A stretch of 64,000 bases of DNA from Niallia circulans (lineage in GTDB: Bacteria > Bacillota > Bacilli > Bacillales > Cytobacillaceae): the NCBI RefSeq assembly GCF_003726095.1, contig NZ_CP026031.1:2728001-2792000 (forward strand). Reading direction: 5' to 3'. Position 1 is the first letter of the stretch. Each line of letters begins with the position of its first letter. Positions 63,738 through 64,000 of the stretch are shown here, piece by piece. The notes under the pieces were generated by a model. The model searched no databases, was not told the origin of the DNA, and saw only the letters and a program-made list of their open reading frames with translations. The translations under genes and the position numbers were made by a program.

Positions 63738-64000
63738 TTAAATCCCCCTTTATCTACTATAATATTTCTGTGTTTTTCATTTATATAAAATTTATTTCTT
63801 CATTAAAAAATGTTTCTCTCAGGAAAAATTTTATCTAAATTCCAAATATTCGTCAATCTATACATTATGTATTATGGGTGAATTATCCATATCTCTATGC
63901 TAATCTTTTGCTTTTTTTATCCTTCTTCCCTAACCATTAACATCACTTAATACATTATACGCAAAAAGATCACTTTCTTTCCTTCCTTCTTTGTTTTTTC
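63738..64000. other. Right-hand end, no gene seen
   Basis: About 260 AT-rich bases upstream of the ZIP transporter gene to the window edge. They should hold its promoter; nothing else is recognised. Confidence 0.4.

Overview
The window is low-GC chromosomal DNA of a Bacillaceae species. Gene order closely follows the Bacillus core genome (rnr-est-secG, eno-gpmI-tpiA-pgk-gapA-cggR, clpP, crh-whiA-yvcK-rapZ-yvcI, trxB, the his operon, yvoF-ppaX-lgt-hprK, uvrBA-csbA). Regulators and sites are also Bacillus-type: CggR, CtsR, Rex, PucR, a T-box and a SigV/RsiV pair. A member of the Niallia/Bacillus circulans neighbourhood is plausible, but the species cannot be fixed from the sequence alone.

Layout. 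1-10.8 kb, all minus strand: partial rnr, carboxylesterase and secG, then a 750-bp tandem array of 52-bp hairpin repeats, then the central glycolytic cluster under a CggR operator and a sigma-A promoter. 10.8-12.3 kb is an accessory gap holding an unknown membrane protein, a long inverted repeat and tRNA-Arg(CCG). 12.3-17.1 kb: clpP (plus strand) under a CtsR box, then crh and the whiA-yvcK-rapZ-yvcI cluster (minus). 17.2-18.2 kb is a decayed NERD-domain gene followed by four evenly spaced TTCGCG boxes. 18.4-28.6 kb: trxB, a MerR regulator, a TPR protein and a complete his operon in the order hisZ-G-D-B-H-A-F-IE. 28.7-39.4 kb: yvoF, ppaX, lgt, hprK, yvlD, yvlB, uvrA, uvrB, csbA. 39.4-42.1 kb: an RsbR-like STAS protein, an unknown 95-residue protein and an HD-GYP-like protein. 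42.1-50.7 kb: adhE with two Rex operators, a TetR regulator with an MMPL exporter preceded by twin operators, sigV-rsiV, and a cation-efflux gene. 50.8-53.6 kb: a frameshifted TraX-family gene and a prolyl-tRNA synthetase behind a proline T-box. 53.8-60 kb is a purine/ureide catabolism cluster (pucG, pucF, pucR, a purine permease) with a second 52-bp repeat array between pucG and pucF. 60-64 kb: malic enzyme, rpiA, a tiny membrane coiled-coil protein and a ZIP metal transporter.

How the genes work together. CggR controls the triose-phosphate half of glycolysis, and HPr kinase and Crh connect to catabolite control. Malic enzyme (with a possible cre) and AdhE (Rex-controlled) handle pyruvate and redox overflow. 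The puc genes convert urate-derived ureides to ammonia under PucR.

The least explained elements are the two intergenic arrays. They differ in sequence but share an exact or near-exact 52-bp period, a purine-rich strand in the direction of transcription, and an inverted repeat per unit. Other items of note are the TTCGCG boxes at 20-21 bp spacing, a GapA of lactic-acid-bacterium/Listeria type inside an otherwise Bacillus operon, and two broken genes.
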